A stretch of 64,000 nt of DNA, taken from contig NW_005196830.1 in the NCBI RefSeq assembly GCF_000372725.1, positions 560,889-624,888 of the forward strand, given 5' to 3'. Each line of letters opens with the position of its first letter. Position 1 is the first letter of the stretch. The position numbers and the translations under genes are program-made. Source of the DNA: Emiliania huxleyi CCMP1516. Taxonomy: Eukaryota; Haptophyta; Isochrysidales; Noelaerhabdaceae. The notes beneath the pieces were generated by a model. The model saw only the letters and a program-made list of their open reading frames with translations. It was not told the origin of the DNA and ran no database searches. This document shows positions 33,309 to 43,579 of the stretch, piece after piece.

Positions 33309-34251
33309 ATGTGGACGTCTTTCGGCTGCACCTGCGGCCGTACCTTCATGCCCATCATCTACGAGGCGGGCAGCGTCCACATGGACCAGCACATATTCGA
33401 TCAGTGGAGCGTCTCGCACGCGATCTGGGGCTTTGTGCTCGGGTGGGCCTACACAGCTCCGGTGGCGGCGTGGCGGGTGGGGCTGCTCTTCGTGCTCTGG
33501 GAGCTGTGGGAGAACGTCGTCGAGGTGGCGTTCAGTACCTATTCTCCCGGCGAGTACCACGGTGACTCGTTCGTCAACTCTTTCTTTGACATGGTGCCGT
33601 CCGTGACCGGCGTGCTGCTCGGCCGGCACGCGCCACGCGCCTGGCCGCTGGTTGCGCTCGCCGAGCTGATCGCCACGAGGCACGGCTTTGGCGTCCACTC
33701 GGTCTTCCTCGGCCACCAGGGCAGCATCTGCGACCTGCGCACCGAGCCGCTCGAATGCGGCAAGGCCTGCTGCTCCCTCTCCCCTCCCTCTCCCCAGCTC
33801 TCCTCTCACGCACAGCCCCCTAACGCTCACCGCCGCGCCCGCCCGCCCATTCGATGCTTGCTACTTCGCGTCCTTTCCCTTCGAACTAGCAGCCGCCCTC
33901 ACCGCCGCCTCTCCTCTTGCTCGAGGCGTACGCGCTGCGCCTGCTGCTGCTGCCGTGGCTCTTTTGCAAGCTCGAGCCGCGGGCGTGGCGGGCGTACTGC
34001 GGCCGGACACGCCATGGCACGCCCGTGACTCGTCCGAGACATGTCCATAGGCGTGGCGCGCGTACTGCGGCTGGACGGCGCAGCGGCGCAGCGAGTGCGC
34101 AGAGGGCGGCGGTTCGCCGTCCAAGTCGCCGCGCACACCCTCGCCGTGCCGCGCCCGCGCCGGCGACGACACGCCCGAGAAGGCGCTGAAGGCGCTCGCT
34201 CGTCGGCGGCCGCCCGTGGAGGGCGCGCCTCCCGACGGTTTCAAGCTGTGA
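33309..34251 (+). CDS. DUF2585/UPF0314-like integral membrane protein
   Basis: An acceptor-like TTCGACTGCAG precedes the ATG at 33309, so an upstream exon is possible. The first exon contains FDQWSVSHAIWGFVLGWAY, WRVGLLFVLWELWENVVEVAF, GDSFVNSFFDMVPSVTGVLLG and PLVALAELIATRHG: several membrane helices with conserved polar positions (S-H, E-WEN, GDS-NS-D). I recall this pattern from the bacterial UPF0314/DUF2585 family. A later exon gives LLEAYALRLLLLPWLFCKLEPR. The intron 33983-34050 starts GCGTGGCGGGCGTACTGCGG and the final exon starts GCGTGGCGCGCGTACTGCGG. It encodes AWRAYCGWTAQRR and a charged tail ending PDGFKL. The middle exon boundaries are not fixed. No function is established for the family. 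Confidence 0.6.
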
Positions 34252-35524
34252 GACTACCGTCCATCGCCGGCGAAGAGACCGCTTCCCTGCCCGCGACTGC
34301 TCCGCCCACAGCGCAATATTATTGTACACTCTATCCCTTGTAACTTCTTCCGCGTGCGGTGTGTGTACCTTTCTGGTCTTGTGCCCTTTCGTGTACCCTT
34401 TCCAACTGCATGTGGCATGTATGATATTGGGTCTTCCCATGTGGCGGCATAATCTAGGGCATAATGGCGGAGATGCTCCCTGCAGGACCCTCCTGGTCGC
34501 TGGTGGGCCTCGCGGGCCCTCAATGGACAATGGTCAATGCTCAAAAGACTACGTAGTTGCAAAAAGTCTCACCTGGATGTGAAACCCCGCCAAAAACTAC
34601 CAAAAACGCTGTCACGGCCAGCTCGGCACTATCTACTCAAAAAAAGCACTTGGATAGGGTGCCCACAGGACCCAAAAGAAAATAGCTTTCCGACTCAGAA
34701 AGGGACGCACGAGGCAAATCTGAGTGGAAAGGAGGATTTCAGGTATAATTCATGTATGGGAGTATGCTAGTACAACACTGCTGAACTGAAATACACACGT
34801 ATTTCCAGTCCAATCACAAGTACACATACTTTAGGCGCGCACCGGCTGATCTGGCTGCTGCGCCGGCGGCCGCTGCGCTGGCCGCTGCTGCGCCGGCTGG
34901 CGGGCGGTACGGCCGCCGGCGGCCGCTGCACCCGCGCCTTCCCTCGCGGGCGCCGTCGCGCCGCGCGCGCCCAACTCTGCTGGCACACGGCACGCGTCGT
35001 CACACAGCCGCGGAGAATAGGCGGTGCAGCGCGCGAAGCACGCGCGATCTCGTACTTTCAAGGCTGGAACCGGCCATTCCAAGGGTATACCTTTGAGAAT
35101 CCCCAGCGTCCCACCCTCCTAGTCACACTCTCAATTTCTCGACTGGCCAACACGAAGTGCTGCGATCGGGGGTCGCCCATTTCTTTTTTCCTTTCTTTTT
35201 TTGGGCCCTGTGGGCACCCTAACTTGGAGAGGCACTGGCACTTGCAAAAGTGAGACGTAGAGCACCCACTTTTTAAGCGTTCGCCGCATACACACGGTCC
35301 GTCCTGCGTGCGCCGCCAGGAGGAGAGATGCATCCTAGCTGTCGCCACCAAAGGCGACTCGACGTCGCTGACCGATCGGAGATCAAGCTCTGACAGGTCA
35401 CACGTCGCTCCTTTGACGCCGACGTGACTCACCCGTGCAGAGCGCATCAGGACACGGTCTCGACGCGCTCGGGTACCTACGACGCCTGCGACCCGTCTCG
35501 GGTCTTGTGGCACGACCTGAGCCC
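34252..35524. other. 1.3-kb intergenic region
   Basis: 34320-34800 is less GC-rich and has no domain-bearing frame. 34850-34990 has a CGGCGGCCGCTGCGC repeat-like run. Nothing I can annotate. Confidence 0.35.
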
Positions 35525-35590
35525 TGGTGTCGAGGTGTCGAGGCCCGGTGTCGAGGGTGTCGAGCTGCTGTCGAGGGATAGAGGTGTCGA
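35525..35590. repeat. GTGTCGAGG-type degenerate repeats (left shoulder of the satellite)
   Basis: Irregular GTGTCGAGG units of 9-16 nt precede the perfect array. Confidence 0.85.
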
Positions 35591-36219
35591 GGCCTGTCGA
35601 GGCCTGTCGAGGCCTGTCGAGGCCTGTCGAGGCCTGTCGAGGCCTGTCGAGGCCTGTCGAGGCCTGTCGAGGCCTGTCGAGGCCTGTCGAGGCCTGTCGA
35701 GGCCTGTCGAGGCCTGTCGAGGCCTGTCGAGGCCTGTCGAGGCCTGTCGAGGCCTGTCGAGGCCTGTCGAGGCCTGTCGAGGCCTGTCGAGGCCTGTCGA
35801 GGCCTGTCGAGGCCTGTCGAGGCCTGTCGAGGCCTGTCGAGGCCTGTCGAGGCCTGTCGAGGCCTGTCGAGGCCTGTCGAGGCCTGTCGAGGCCTGTCGA
35901 GGCCTGTCGAGGCCTGTCGAGGCCTGTCGAGGCCTGTCGAGGCCTGTCGAGGCCTGTCGAGGCCTGTCGAGGCCTGTCGAGGCCTGTCGAGGCCTGTCGA
36001 GGCCTGTCGAGGCCTGTCGAGGCCTGTCGAGGCCTGTCGAGGCCTGTCGAGGCCTGTCGAGGCCTGTCGAGGCCTGTCGAGGCCTGTCGAGGCCTGTCGA
36101 GGCCTGTCGAGGCCTGTCGAGGCCTGTCGAGGCCTGTCGAGGCCTGTCGAGGCCTGTCGAGGCCTGTCGAGGCCTGTCGAGGCCTGTCGAGGCCTGTCGA
36201 GGCCTGTCGAGGCCTGTCG
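35591..36219. repeat. 10-bp satellite GGCCTGTCGA, 62 identical copies
   Basis: Sixty-two consecutive exact units (35591-36210) are followed by one unit ending CGG. No variant occurs inside. The unit contains two self-complementary sites, TCGA and, across the junction, GAGGCC/GGCC. Stop-free frames on both strands are a by-product. The perfect homogeneity argues for recent expansion or gene conversion. Confidence 0.98.
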
Positions 36220-37203
36220 GCTGAAACCATGCTTGTCCGTGTCGAGGAGTGTCGAGGGGTGTCGAGGGGTGTCGAGGGTGTCGAGGGTGTCGAGGGTGTC
36301 GAGCGGGTGTCGAGCGGGTGTCGAGTGTTGTCAAGAGGCGTCTGAGGTATCGAGGTGTCCAAGGTGGCAGGTGGATGCAGTTGCAGCCCATCAACATACA
36401 ACAAAAGTTGGGCAGCAGTCGTGCAAAGCTGTTTCGTCCCTTAGTTGCAGCCTCAGTTGCACCCTGTTGATGTAGCACAACCTGAGCACAACCAGTATAC
36501 TCTCTGTGGACATTTGAGGACATCAAGTGCCGGGAGTCATTGCCACTGTGCACCAAGGTGCTGTGCAGGCGCAGCACCGCAGCAGCGTCGCTGCTGCAGC
36601 AGCGTCGCTGCTGCAGCGTCACCGGCGCACAAAGCGCAACTGACCACAGCGCTCATGGCACAAGGCTGGTGCCATGAGTCAGTGGACATTGCCACTGCAC
36701 AAGGTGCTGTCCAGCAGCTAAGGGCTACAGTACCCCATCGCAGCAGCGTCGCCGCCGCTACAGCGTCGCCGTTGCAGCGTCGCCAGTGCACAAAGCGCAA
36801 TGGACCACAGGTCTGCACTCATGGCACAAGCTCACTGGTGTGAGGATTCATTGCCACTGTACAAGGTGCTGTGCAGCACCTTAGGGCTACCTGAGTACTG
36901 CCATGTTTGCTGCATCAACAGGGGTGCAACTGAGCTGCAACTTGAGCTAGAACTTGAGAGGCTGCTCAGGGATGAAGTTTAGAAAGTACTGCCAGCCAAG
37001 TTTGATTGCTGCTGCAACCCTGATTTCTAACTCTGTGACTCCAATGGGTCTACGTCTCTGCAGTGTTAGGATCATCAGAGGTGTCGAGCGGTGTCGAGCG
37101 GTGTCGAGCGGTGTCGAGCGGTGTCGAGGGGTGTCGAGGGGTGTCGAGGGGTGTCGAGGTGTCGAGTTTGGCACCTTGACACGGACGAGCATGGTTTCAG
37201 CCT
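36217..37203. mobile_element. about 1-kb element with inverted ends inside the satellite
   Basis: GGCTGAAACCATGCTTGTCC...GTGTC at 36219-36242 is inverted at 37180-37203 (GACACGGACGAGCATGGTTTCAGCC) with about one mismatch. Between the ends are more GTGTCGAGGG 10-mers (36237-36340 and 37078-37165) and a block of about 155-bp repeats. No transposase frame. It could be a composite satellite rather than a mobile element. Confidence 0.55.
36538..36905. repeat. tandem repeat of about 155 bp, three partial copies
   Basis: CATTGCCACTGYRCAAGGTG recurs near 36538, 36689 and 36849. In each case it is followed within about 15-40 nt by GCAGC-rich sequence, and between copies by CACAAAGCGCAAYTGGACCA and CTCATGGCACAAG. 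Confidence 0.75.
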
Positions 37204-37330
37204 AGATGGTGTCGAGGGGTGTCGAGGGGTGTCGAGGGGTGTCGAGGGGTGTCGAGTTTGTCGAGTTGGCATGGGTTGTCGAGGTGTCGAGTCGGTGTCG
37301 AGGTTTGGTGTCGAGGTGTCGAGGCCAGGG
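37078..37330. repeat. GTGTCGAGGG 10-bp repeats (right shoulder)
   Basis: Two runs (37078-37165 and 37208-37325) of GTGTCGAGCG or GTGTCGAGGG with period 10 are separated by the right inverted end of the element described above. Confidence 0.9.
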
Positions 37331-37873
37331 CTCAGGGCACGACGCTCATCGCGCCTCTGCCAGCGCTGCCGTGCAGGTTGCCACGTCCCACGACGAGGTC
37401 GAGCACGCTTCTATAACGCTCGCCCAGCCTTCCTTTCCGTCCCATTAGGCAGCCTGGGAGCTGGGTGGGAACGGTGGCGGTCAGAGGCAAAGCCTGGCGA
37501 GGGGTGGTGGAACCACATGTCACGGCCACTGCCGGCTCGACGCGGCGATAGCTGAATTGTGAATAGGATGAAGCGCGAAACGGATCTTGGGGCCGAAATA
37601 TGCGACAAAACTGAAAAGAAAAGCCACCGCCGGTGTTGTAGGAGTTTGTTTGCCCTGCCTGCACGCCTGCTCCCTCCCTGGGCTTGAGCTCTGCAGCGCT
37701 CATCCAACCGGGAGGAAAGAGACGTTCATCAACGAGATTTGCGGTTCGTGTGTGTGTCGCCTTGTGGAAACGCAGCCTCTCTTCCAAAGATTCCCCGATT
37801 CCGTGAATATTTGTGCCCGCCGCACTCGTGGCTCACGGTGTCTACGGTTATCTCGCCTACGGAGTCGCCTACG

Positions 37874-38029
37874 ATGCTCCTCGCAATGCGCGCCTCGAAG
37901 CTCCCCCAGCGCGTGGGCATCGCTCGCGCAGTTCGCGTGCTCTCAACCAGCGCGCGCCCTGTTCCCGGCGTTGTCGGAGTCGCCCCGGGCGTGCGAGTGC
38001 TTAATGTGACAGCAGATCGACTAAAATGA
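37874..38029 (+). CDS. possible short protein with mitochondrial-type presequence
   Basis: ATG at 37874 gives MLLAMRASKLPQRVGIARAV then RVLSTSARPVPG and ends VLNVTADRLK. Basic and hydroxylated residues without acids look like a mitochondrial targeting peptide. At only 51 codons it may be the first exon of a gene whose remainder I cannot find, or a chance frame. Confidence 0.3.
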   Translation: MLLAMRASKLPQRVGIARAVRVLSTSARPVPGVVGVAPGVRVLNVTADRLK

Positions 38030-38391
38030 ACAGAGAGACGGCATTTTGCACACGAACACGCACTCGACTCTCGAGGTGGAACTACATTATACACGAATAG
38101 AGGGGCCCGTCCGCGCAACTACAACTGTAACGAAAACAACTCGCAACTAGGCGATACAGACAGGCACCCTTTGCCCACTGGTGGTCGAGCTTTAAGAGGC
38201 CGTCTGCCGCAGCTTGTTGCGTGCGGCCCACCGCTGCAGCCAGTGGGGAGTGTGTGGGAGGTAGTCTGTGGGCCTAGGTCTGTCAGAGTCTCAGTCGAAC
38301 TCAGAAAAAGACTGGAAAAATTCACAAAAAGAAACCCCGGGTCCACCGGCTCACCGTCATCACTTTCGCTTGCTCCCTCAGTCCCGTCGTG

Positions 38392-41300
38392 ATGTTCTCC
38401 CTCCTCCTGCGCCTCGTCCTCGCACGCGCACCCGGCGCCGCAGCGTGCCCGTCCGGCACCACGCGGGTCGACACCTTCGCAGCCGAGGGCACACTTTGGT
38501 CAGCATGCGAGGACCTGCAGACGCCGGGCGGCGGGCTCACGCTCGTGCCCGCCGCCGACGGGGTGGAGGCGGTGCATCTGCCCAAGACGTACGAGCCGTA
38601 TGCGCCGAAGCCCGACTCGGAGTACTACCTCGGTCTCGGCAAGCGTAGGGTGCTCGACGCGAAATGGGACATGCTCGGCGACGCGCTGCTCCACTCGTGC
38701 GACGGGGCGACGCGCACGTCCGGCCTCTGTGAGGTGACGTGGGCGCGTGTCGAGTCTGCAATCCCCGTGATGCGGTACTCCCGAGGCAACAGACAGGCGA
38801 GCGGCAACAACATGATGTGCTCGCCTTACTCGCCGGAGAGCGGTGCGCGCACTAGAAGCTGAATCATGTCCTGTGTTCCGACCAGCACTGCAGGCGCGGC
38901 ACTTATTCCATTGTCAGGGTGCATCCATGACGCAGGCGCGGCACGCATTCCCTTGTCAGAGTGTGTTCATGACGCAGGTGTGCGCACCTTCACCGGGTCG
39001 CGATCGGCGTCGGTCGACGCCACCTTCTCCGACCACGCGGACGACTGCACGGACAATGGCTTCCCGCGACCACAAGGCTACGTGATGAATCTGACTGCCA
39101 TTGCCAACGGAGAGCCGCCCATCCCTCCGGACGGCTGGTTCAAATACGTCAACTTTTCGGCGATGGCGGAGGGGCTGCTTGGACAGCCGTCCCCGAACCT
39201 GGTCTTTTACTTTCCGCTTCTGCCGCAGAACTTTTCCGCCTACGGCGGCTCGCGCTACTGGACGATGGTGGCGTCCCCGAGGCCGGACATGCAGGGAGGG
39301 CGCGAGCAGGACGTCTGGTTCCGCTTTCAACAGCTGCGCTGCTCCGGGGCGAGGCTGGCGCCGCCGTGCGAGCTGGTGGGCACGCCTCAGTACTACGACA
39401 CGTACTGGTTCTCCAACTCGCCAATCACCGACCGCTGGATCCGGCCGGAGCTCAAGGCCAACGCCTCTGGCTTCTACGGGAACCTGCTCGCGGTCAAGCG
39501 CTACTGGGACCGCGAGCTTGCCGCGGAGGGCATGATGGCACTCTCGCTCCCGGACACGGCGGGCACGAATGGCAGCTGGCTGACGGACCAGGCGCTCTTC
39601 TCGATGGTGCGCTCGATGATCTCGCGCGACGACACGTGGCACCCGCGCTACGGCGTGCTGCCCGGGTACGGCGTGAGTCTGCAGGACGGCTTTCAGGACA
39701 CCTTCACCTCGACGGCCACCGCAGCGCTCGAGTGGGGCATGTTTCCGTACGCGCGCGGCGTGATCGACAATTGGCTGCGCTACTACACGCGCGACAACGG
39801 CATGATCACCTACCGCGCAGAGATGAGCTCGCGATGATGCACTCCCGCCCGTCAGTCAGTCGACGCGTCCATTAGGCATGATCACCTACCGCGCAGAGGA
39901 GCTCGCGCAGTCGGGGAGAATGCTCACGATCTATGCGCTCTACAGGGACTACACGGGCGGCCACTGCGACCGCTGCTCCTTCCCACTCGCGCAAGGACCC
40001 GGCCTTCACTTGGCCCGCCGCAAGTAGGCGACGCGCAGCTGCTGCTGCACCACTTTGGTAGGATCCGCGCGCACGCGCAGTGGCTGCTGTACCGCTTTGG
40101 CGCGGCCTTGCGCAACTTCCCGGACCCCTCCGACCCGCGCCACGGCACCCTCGACCCACCCGAGATGACCCGAGATGACCCGAGATGACCCGAGATGACC
40201 CGAGGTGACCCGAGGTGACCCGAGGTGACCCGAGATGACCCGAGATGACCCGAGATTGCCCGAGATTAGGAATCATCGCCGGCGGCGACGAGGGCGATAC
40301 GTTCGTCGCGTTTTACGAGCGGTGGGGCGACCAGCCGCAAGGGCACAGAGAGACAGCCGAGAGATAGCCGAGAGACAGCCGAGAGATAGCGGAGAGGGGG
40401 GACCAGTAGAGGGGGCTCTCGGCGATCGCGGCTCTCTCCCGGCTTGCAGGCACAAGTACTCTTGCCACGCCAACGTGTACCGCGGCTTCCTCGACCTCGG
40501 CCGCGTACTGCGAGAGATCGGCGCGGCGAGCGGGCGCGAGGGCCAATCTCGGCGAATCTCGGCGGATCTCGGCTGGAGGCTGTAGGCGAGGAGAGCGGGC
40601 GCGAGGACGTGGCGGCGCACGCATCCGAGCTGCTGGCCGCCGCGCCGAAGATGCTCGCCGCCCTCGAAGCGTCTCTCGCCAAGCACGACCGTCTCCACTG
40701 CCTTCGCGTCTGCTCTCCGCGACTGCACTACTGCATCGAGCTCGTCGTGAACCTTAGGTCCGCCTCTCTCACACCCTCCCTGCCGTCCTTTCGGAGGCCT
40801 CTCGTTTCTGATCCCTTTCTGTCTGAAGTAGGACCGTCCCGACGGAGCACCCTTCGCGCGCCACGTCAGTCCATTCATGGGTTATGACTCACTCGTTAGG
40901 ACCGTCGTGCCGACGAGCAACCCTCGCGCTCCTCGTTGCGTTCCGACCGGCGCCGCCGACCCGCTCGACTCTGGAGCTTTCTAGGAGCCTTCGGGGAGCC
41001 TTCGGGGAGCCTTCTGGGAACTTTCTAGGCGCCGACCCGCTCGACGCTGTGGACCCAGGCCCGCCGCACGCTCGCCAGGGCTGCCTCGGCGACTTTCGCG
41101 GCCACGGGGAGCAGAGCATTCTGCTGATCTCGTGTCATCTCGGGCTCACTTCGGTCGATGTCGGCTGTAGGCTACCCGGAGCTAATGTACTCGGGCGCCC
41201 TCACGGCAGAGCTCGCGGACGATTTGTTCAACCACCTCATGTATGGCAACGCCTCCGCCCTCTCGACCCGGCCGCCGACGCTGGGAGCCGCATGGAAGCC

Positions 41301-42917
41301 TCTCCCAGCACTCCTCCCCATAGGCGACGCCTCTGCCCTATCTCGGGCCATCTCGGCTCATCTCGGGCCATCTCGGGCCATCTCGGGCCATCTCATAGGC
41401 AACGCCTCCGCCCTCTCGACCCGGCCGATGACGCTGGGCTGCACCGGCTACAACGCAAAGCAGGCGACCCCCCCTCCCCGCCAGACAAGACCCGGCCGCC
41501 GGCAGCATCCCCCCTCTCCTCCCCTCACTCCTCACCCCCGCCGCCGCCGCACCTCTCTCCTTCACCCCGCTCCCCCCACCCGTTGCTCGTTCGACCCCAG
41601 CCTGGCCCAGCGCACTCTCCGCCAGGGCACACGCTTCCCCAGTCCTCGCCCGACCGCACCCCCAACCCACCCGCCCAACCCCCCCCCCCCTCTCTCCCCC
41701 GATCTCCCGCAATCTCGCGCCGTTGCAGTGGCCACCTAAGCCTGCGGCGCTTCCGTCCTGGCAGAGCACCTACACCGCATACGGCGATGCGCACGCGGCG
41801 CTGCTGGTCTCCTCGTGGGTTAGTGGACTCAACACTCGCCATTCATTGACCAGGCATGGCGCAACGCTGCTTGTCTTCTCAGTGAACCGACTCATACTTT
41901 CGCTACTAAGTGGTAGGGATGGCGTATGGGCTGCTGGTCTACGACATGGTGGAGCGTTTCCTCCTCCACTACTTCGGCATGTCGGCGCACACCTACACGC
42001 GCGGCAGCTGGACGACGCCGGAGGCGACGGCTAGCTCGTGAATGAGGGTAGTGAATCCAGCAGACCGACTCAAGCACACCTATACACGCGCGGCAGCTGG
42101 ACCACGCAAGAGGCGACGAGACTCGCCGAGACTGCAGCGGCTCGACGCACGCCCGACCCTGCTAATGAATTCAGTCCTCCGCGAGAAGGCGACGCACCCC
42201 GACCGCGACATCGGCTCCACCGACTATGTGGCCGCTGGCGTGCACACGGCGCCGACCTGACCAGAGCGGGTGCTCGTACTCGAGTCTCGGCTCACCTCGC
42301 CCAATCTCAGTCACAGGCGCCGACGTACCTGAAGTGGATGCACGTCTTTGAGGAGCCAGACAGCCGCACCGTCTGGCTCGGCAAGGCGCAACCTCGGGCA
42401 ACCTCGGGCAACCTCGGGCAATCTCGGGCAATCTCGGGCAATCTCGGGTGAACAGCCGCACCCTCTGACTCGGCAAGGCGCTCGCCGCGCAAGTCGCTCC
42501 TCCGGGGAGCCGTGGCAGGAGACGTCGGCGAACCTTCTTGGAACCTTCCGACAGGCGGTGCCGCGCGAGTGGCTCACTCCGGGCGCGGCGCCCGTCGTCG
42601 TGCGCAGCTCGCCCACGCGCTACGGCCGCGTCGGCTTCACGTTGCGCGCCGCCGCGACGGCCGCGGGCGGCTACACCGTCTTCGCTAACGTCTCTCTGCC
42701 CGGCTCCTACGTCGGTGCCCGCGGGCCTCCGGGCGGGCTGCGGCTGCGGCTGCGCGCGCCCGGCGGGCGCGCCGGCGGGCTGGCGAGCGTGACTGTGGGC
42801 GGAGAGGCGTGGGCCGCTTTTGACCCCGCCGCCGAGACGGTCGACTTCAAGCCGGGAGTCCTCACGATGGCGCTCCTTGGCAAGGGGCTCCACGAGGTGG
42901 TGGCGGTCTGGAAGTAG
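38392..42917 (+). CDS. secreted six-hairpin-glycosidase-like protein, many introns
   Basis: ATG at 38392 starts a signal peptide (MFSLLLRLVLARAPGAAACP). The body includes YWTMVASPRPDMQGG, WFRFQQLRC, YYDTYWFSNSPI, FYGNLLAVKRYWDRELAAEG, SWLTDQALFSMVRSM, YGVLPGYGVSLQDGFQDTFT, LEWGMFPYARGVIDNWLRYY, AQLLLHHFGRI, GGDEGDTFVAFYERWGDQP, HKYSCHANVYRGFLDLGRVL, MAYGLLVYDMVERFLLHYFG and a beta-rich C-terminal domain ending LLGKGLHEVVAVWK. The alternating helical hairpins with Trp, Asp and Glu fit an (alpha/alpha)6 glycosidase fold; the exact GH family is not recognised. Introns with good junctions: 38843-38977, 39800-39875, 39957-40027, 40145-40269, 40343-40449, 40521-40585, 40950-41028, 41246-41398 and 42386-42554. 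Others near 40755-40910, 41110-41161, 41460-41760, 41810-41920 and 42000-42350 are approximate. Almost every intron begins with a copy of the next exon. Confidence 0.75.
38843..38977 (+). other. GT-AG intron made of a 36-bp direct repeat
   Basis: The intron starts GTGCGCGCAC and the next exon starts GTGTGCGCAC. Inside, GCAGGCGCGGCAC...TTGTCAG...TCATGAC occurs twice in tandem. Confidence 0.8.
39800..39875 (+). other. 76-nt GC-AG intron beginning with a copy of the next exon
   Basis: GCATGATCACCTACCGCGCA plus GAG opens both the intron (39800) and the next exon (39876): 23 identical nt, then GAGCTCGCG in both after a 2-nt indel. Joining AAC-G to GC-ATG restores NGMITYRAEELAQSG without duplication. 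Confidence 0.92.
40145..40269 (+). repeat. intron filled with ATGACCCGAG 10-mers
   Basis: About ten copies of ATGACCCGAG or GTGACCCGAG, period 10, fill a GC-AG intron joining DPRHG to IIAGGDEGD. Confidence 0.9.
40521..40585 (+). other. 65-nt GC-AG intron beginning with a copy of the next exon
   Basis: The intron start GCGCGGCGAGCGGGCGCGAG and exon start GCGAGGAGAGCGGGCGCGAG differ at three positions. The core is AATCTCGGCG repeats. Splicing gives LREIGEESGREDVAAHA. Confidence 0.85.
41246..41398 (+). other. intron containing three copies of the exon edge
   Basis: GCAACGCCTCCGCCCTCTCG at the intron start (41246) recurs as GCGACGCCTCTGCCCTATCT (41334, itself after a CATAG) and again at the true exon start (41399). 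The third segment is CATCTCGGGC 10-mers. It looks like two nested rounds of duplication. Confidence 0.85.
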
Positions 42918-43579
42918 GACAAAGGCACGTGACTCGTGAGTCCTGATCATAGTCTCCAGAGCCAGACATCCATTGAATTTGAGAGAGTACCGCGTGTGTG
43001 TATTTTTCCTGGCCCCTTGCCCCCTTCCCTGTCTCTCCACTCGACGACACGTGCCTTTCTGCCCCATTCTGGAGGAGCTCTAGAGTCTAGTGTGTCTTAG
43101 GCTGCGCTGCGCAAGCACGGGCGGGAGGGGCTTCCCCTTCTCCTGCGGAGTCGTGCGCGCGCAGGGCTCCTCTTTGCTTACTTCTACTCCCTATACTATC
43201 ATCTCGTTTTCCCATCCTACCAGAGAACGCCGCGTGGCACTGGCAGGCACGTGTGCGCGCCCGGAGCGCTTACAGCTACTTACACAGCGGGGAGACAGAC
43301 CGAACAATTCCTTCAGGAAGGTAAGCGTAAGGAAAACGTCTCCACACACACAAGGGGTGGTGGGGCAAGCGGGGGGGCGACCCTCGCGATTCCATGTCTA
43401 GACGACACAGCGACAGGAGCCCCACGGCATTAATAAATCGAAAAGTGCAAGACCCACAGAGTGTGCGTTTCTGGGAGAGCGGAACAAACAGAAACGAGAA
43501 ACCGCGAAGACAACAACAATGGGGCAAAACAGCCCCCCCCCCCCCCCCGCCGCCCCCGAGCCACTGAGCGCGAAGCACC
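42918..43579. other. intergenic between convergent genes
   Basis: No gene seen. A 16-nt poly-C run lies near 43530. Confidence 0.4.

Noticed and set aside
35591-36219. CRISPR-like array
   Set aside because: Units are contiguous 10-mers with no spacers, no cas genes, and the surroundings are eukaryotic.
35058-36622. Long open frames (about 260-450 codons) across the 10-bp satellite on both strands
   Set aside because: They are read-throughs of a stop-free GGCCTGTCGA unit. The peptides are pure decamer translations with no start context or flanking domain.
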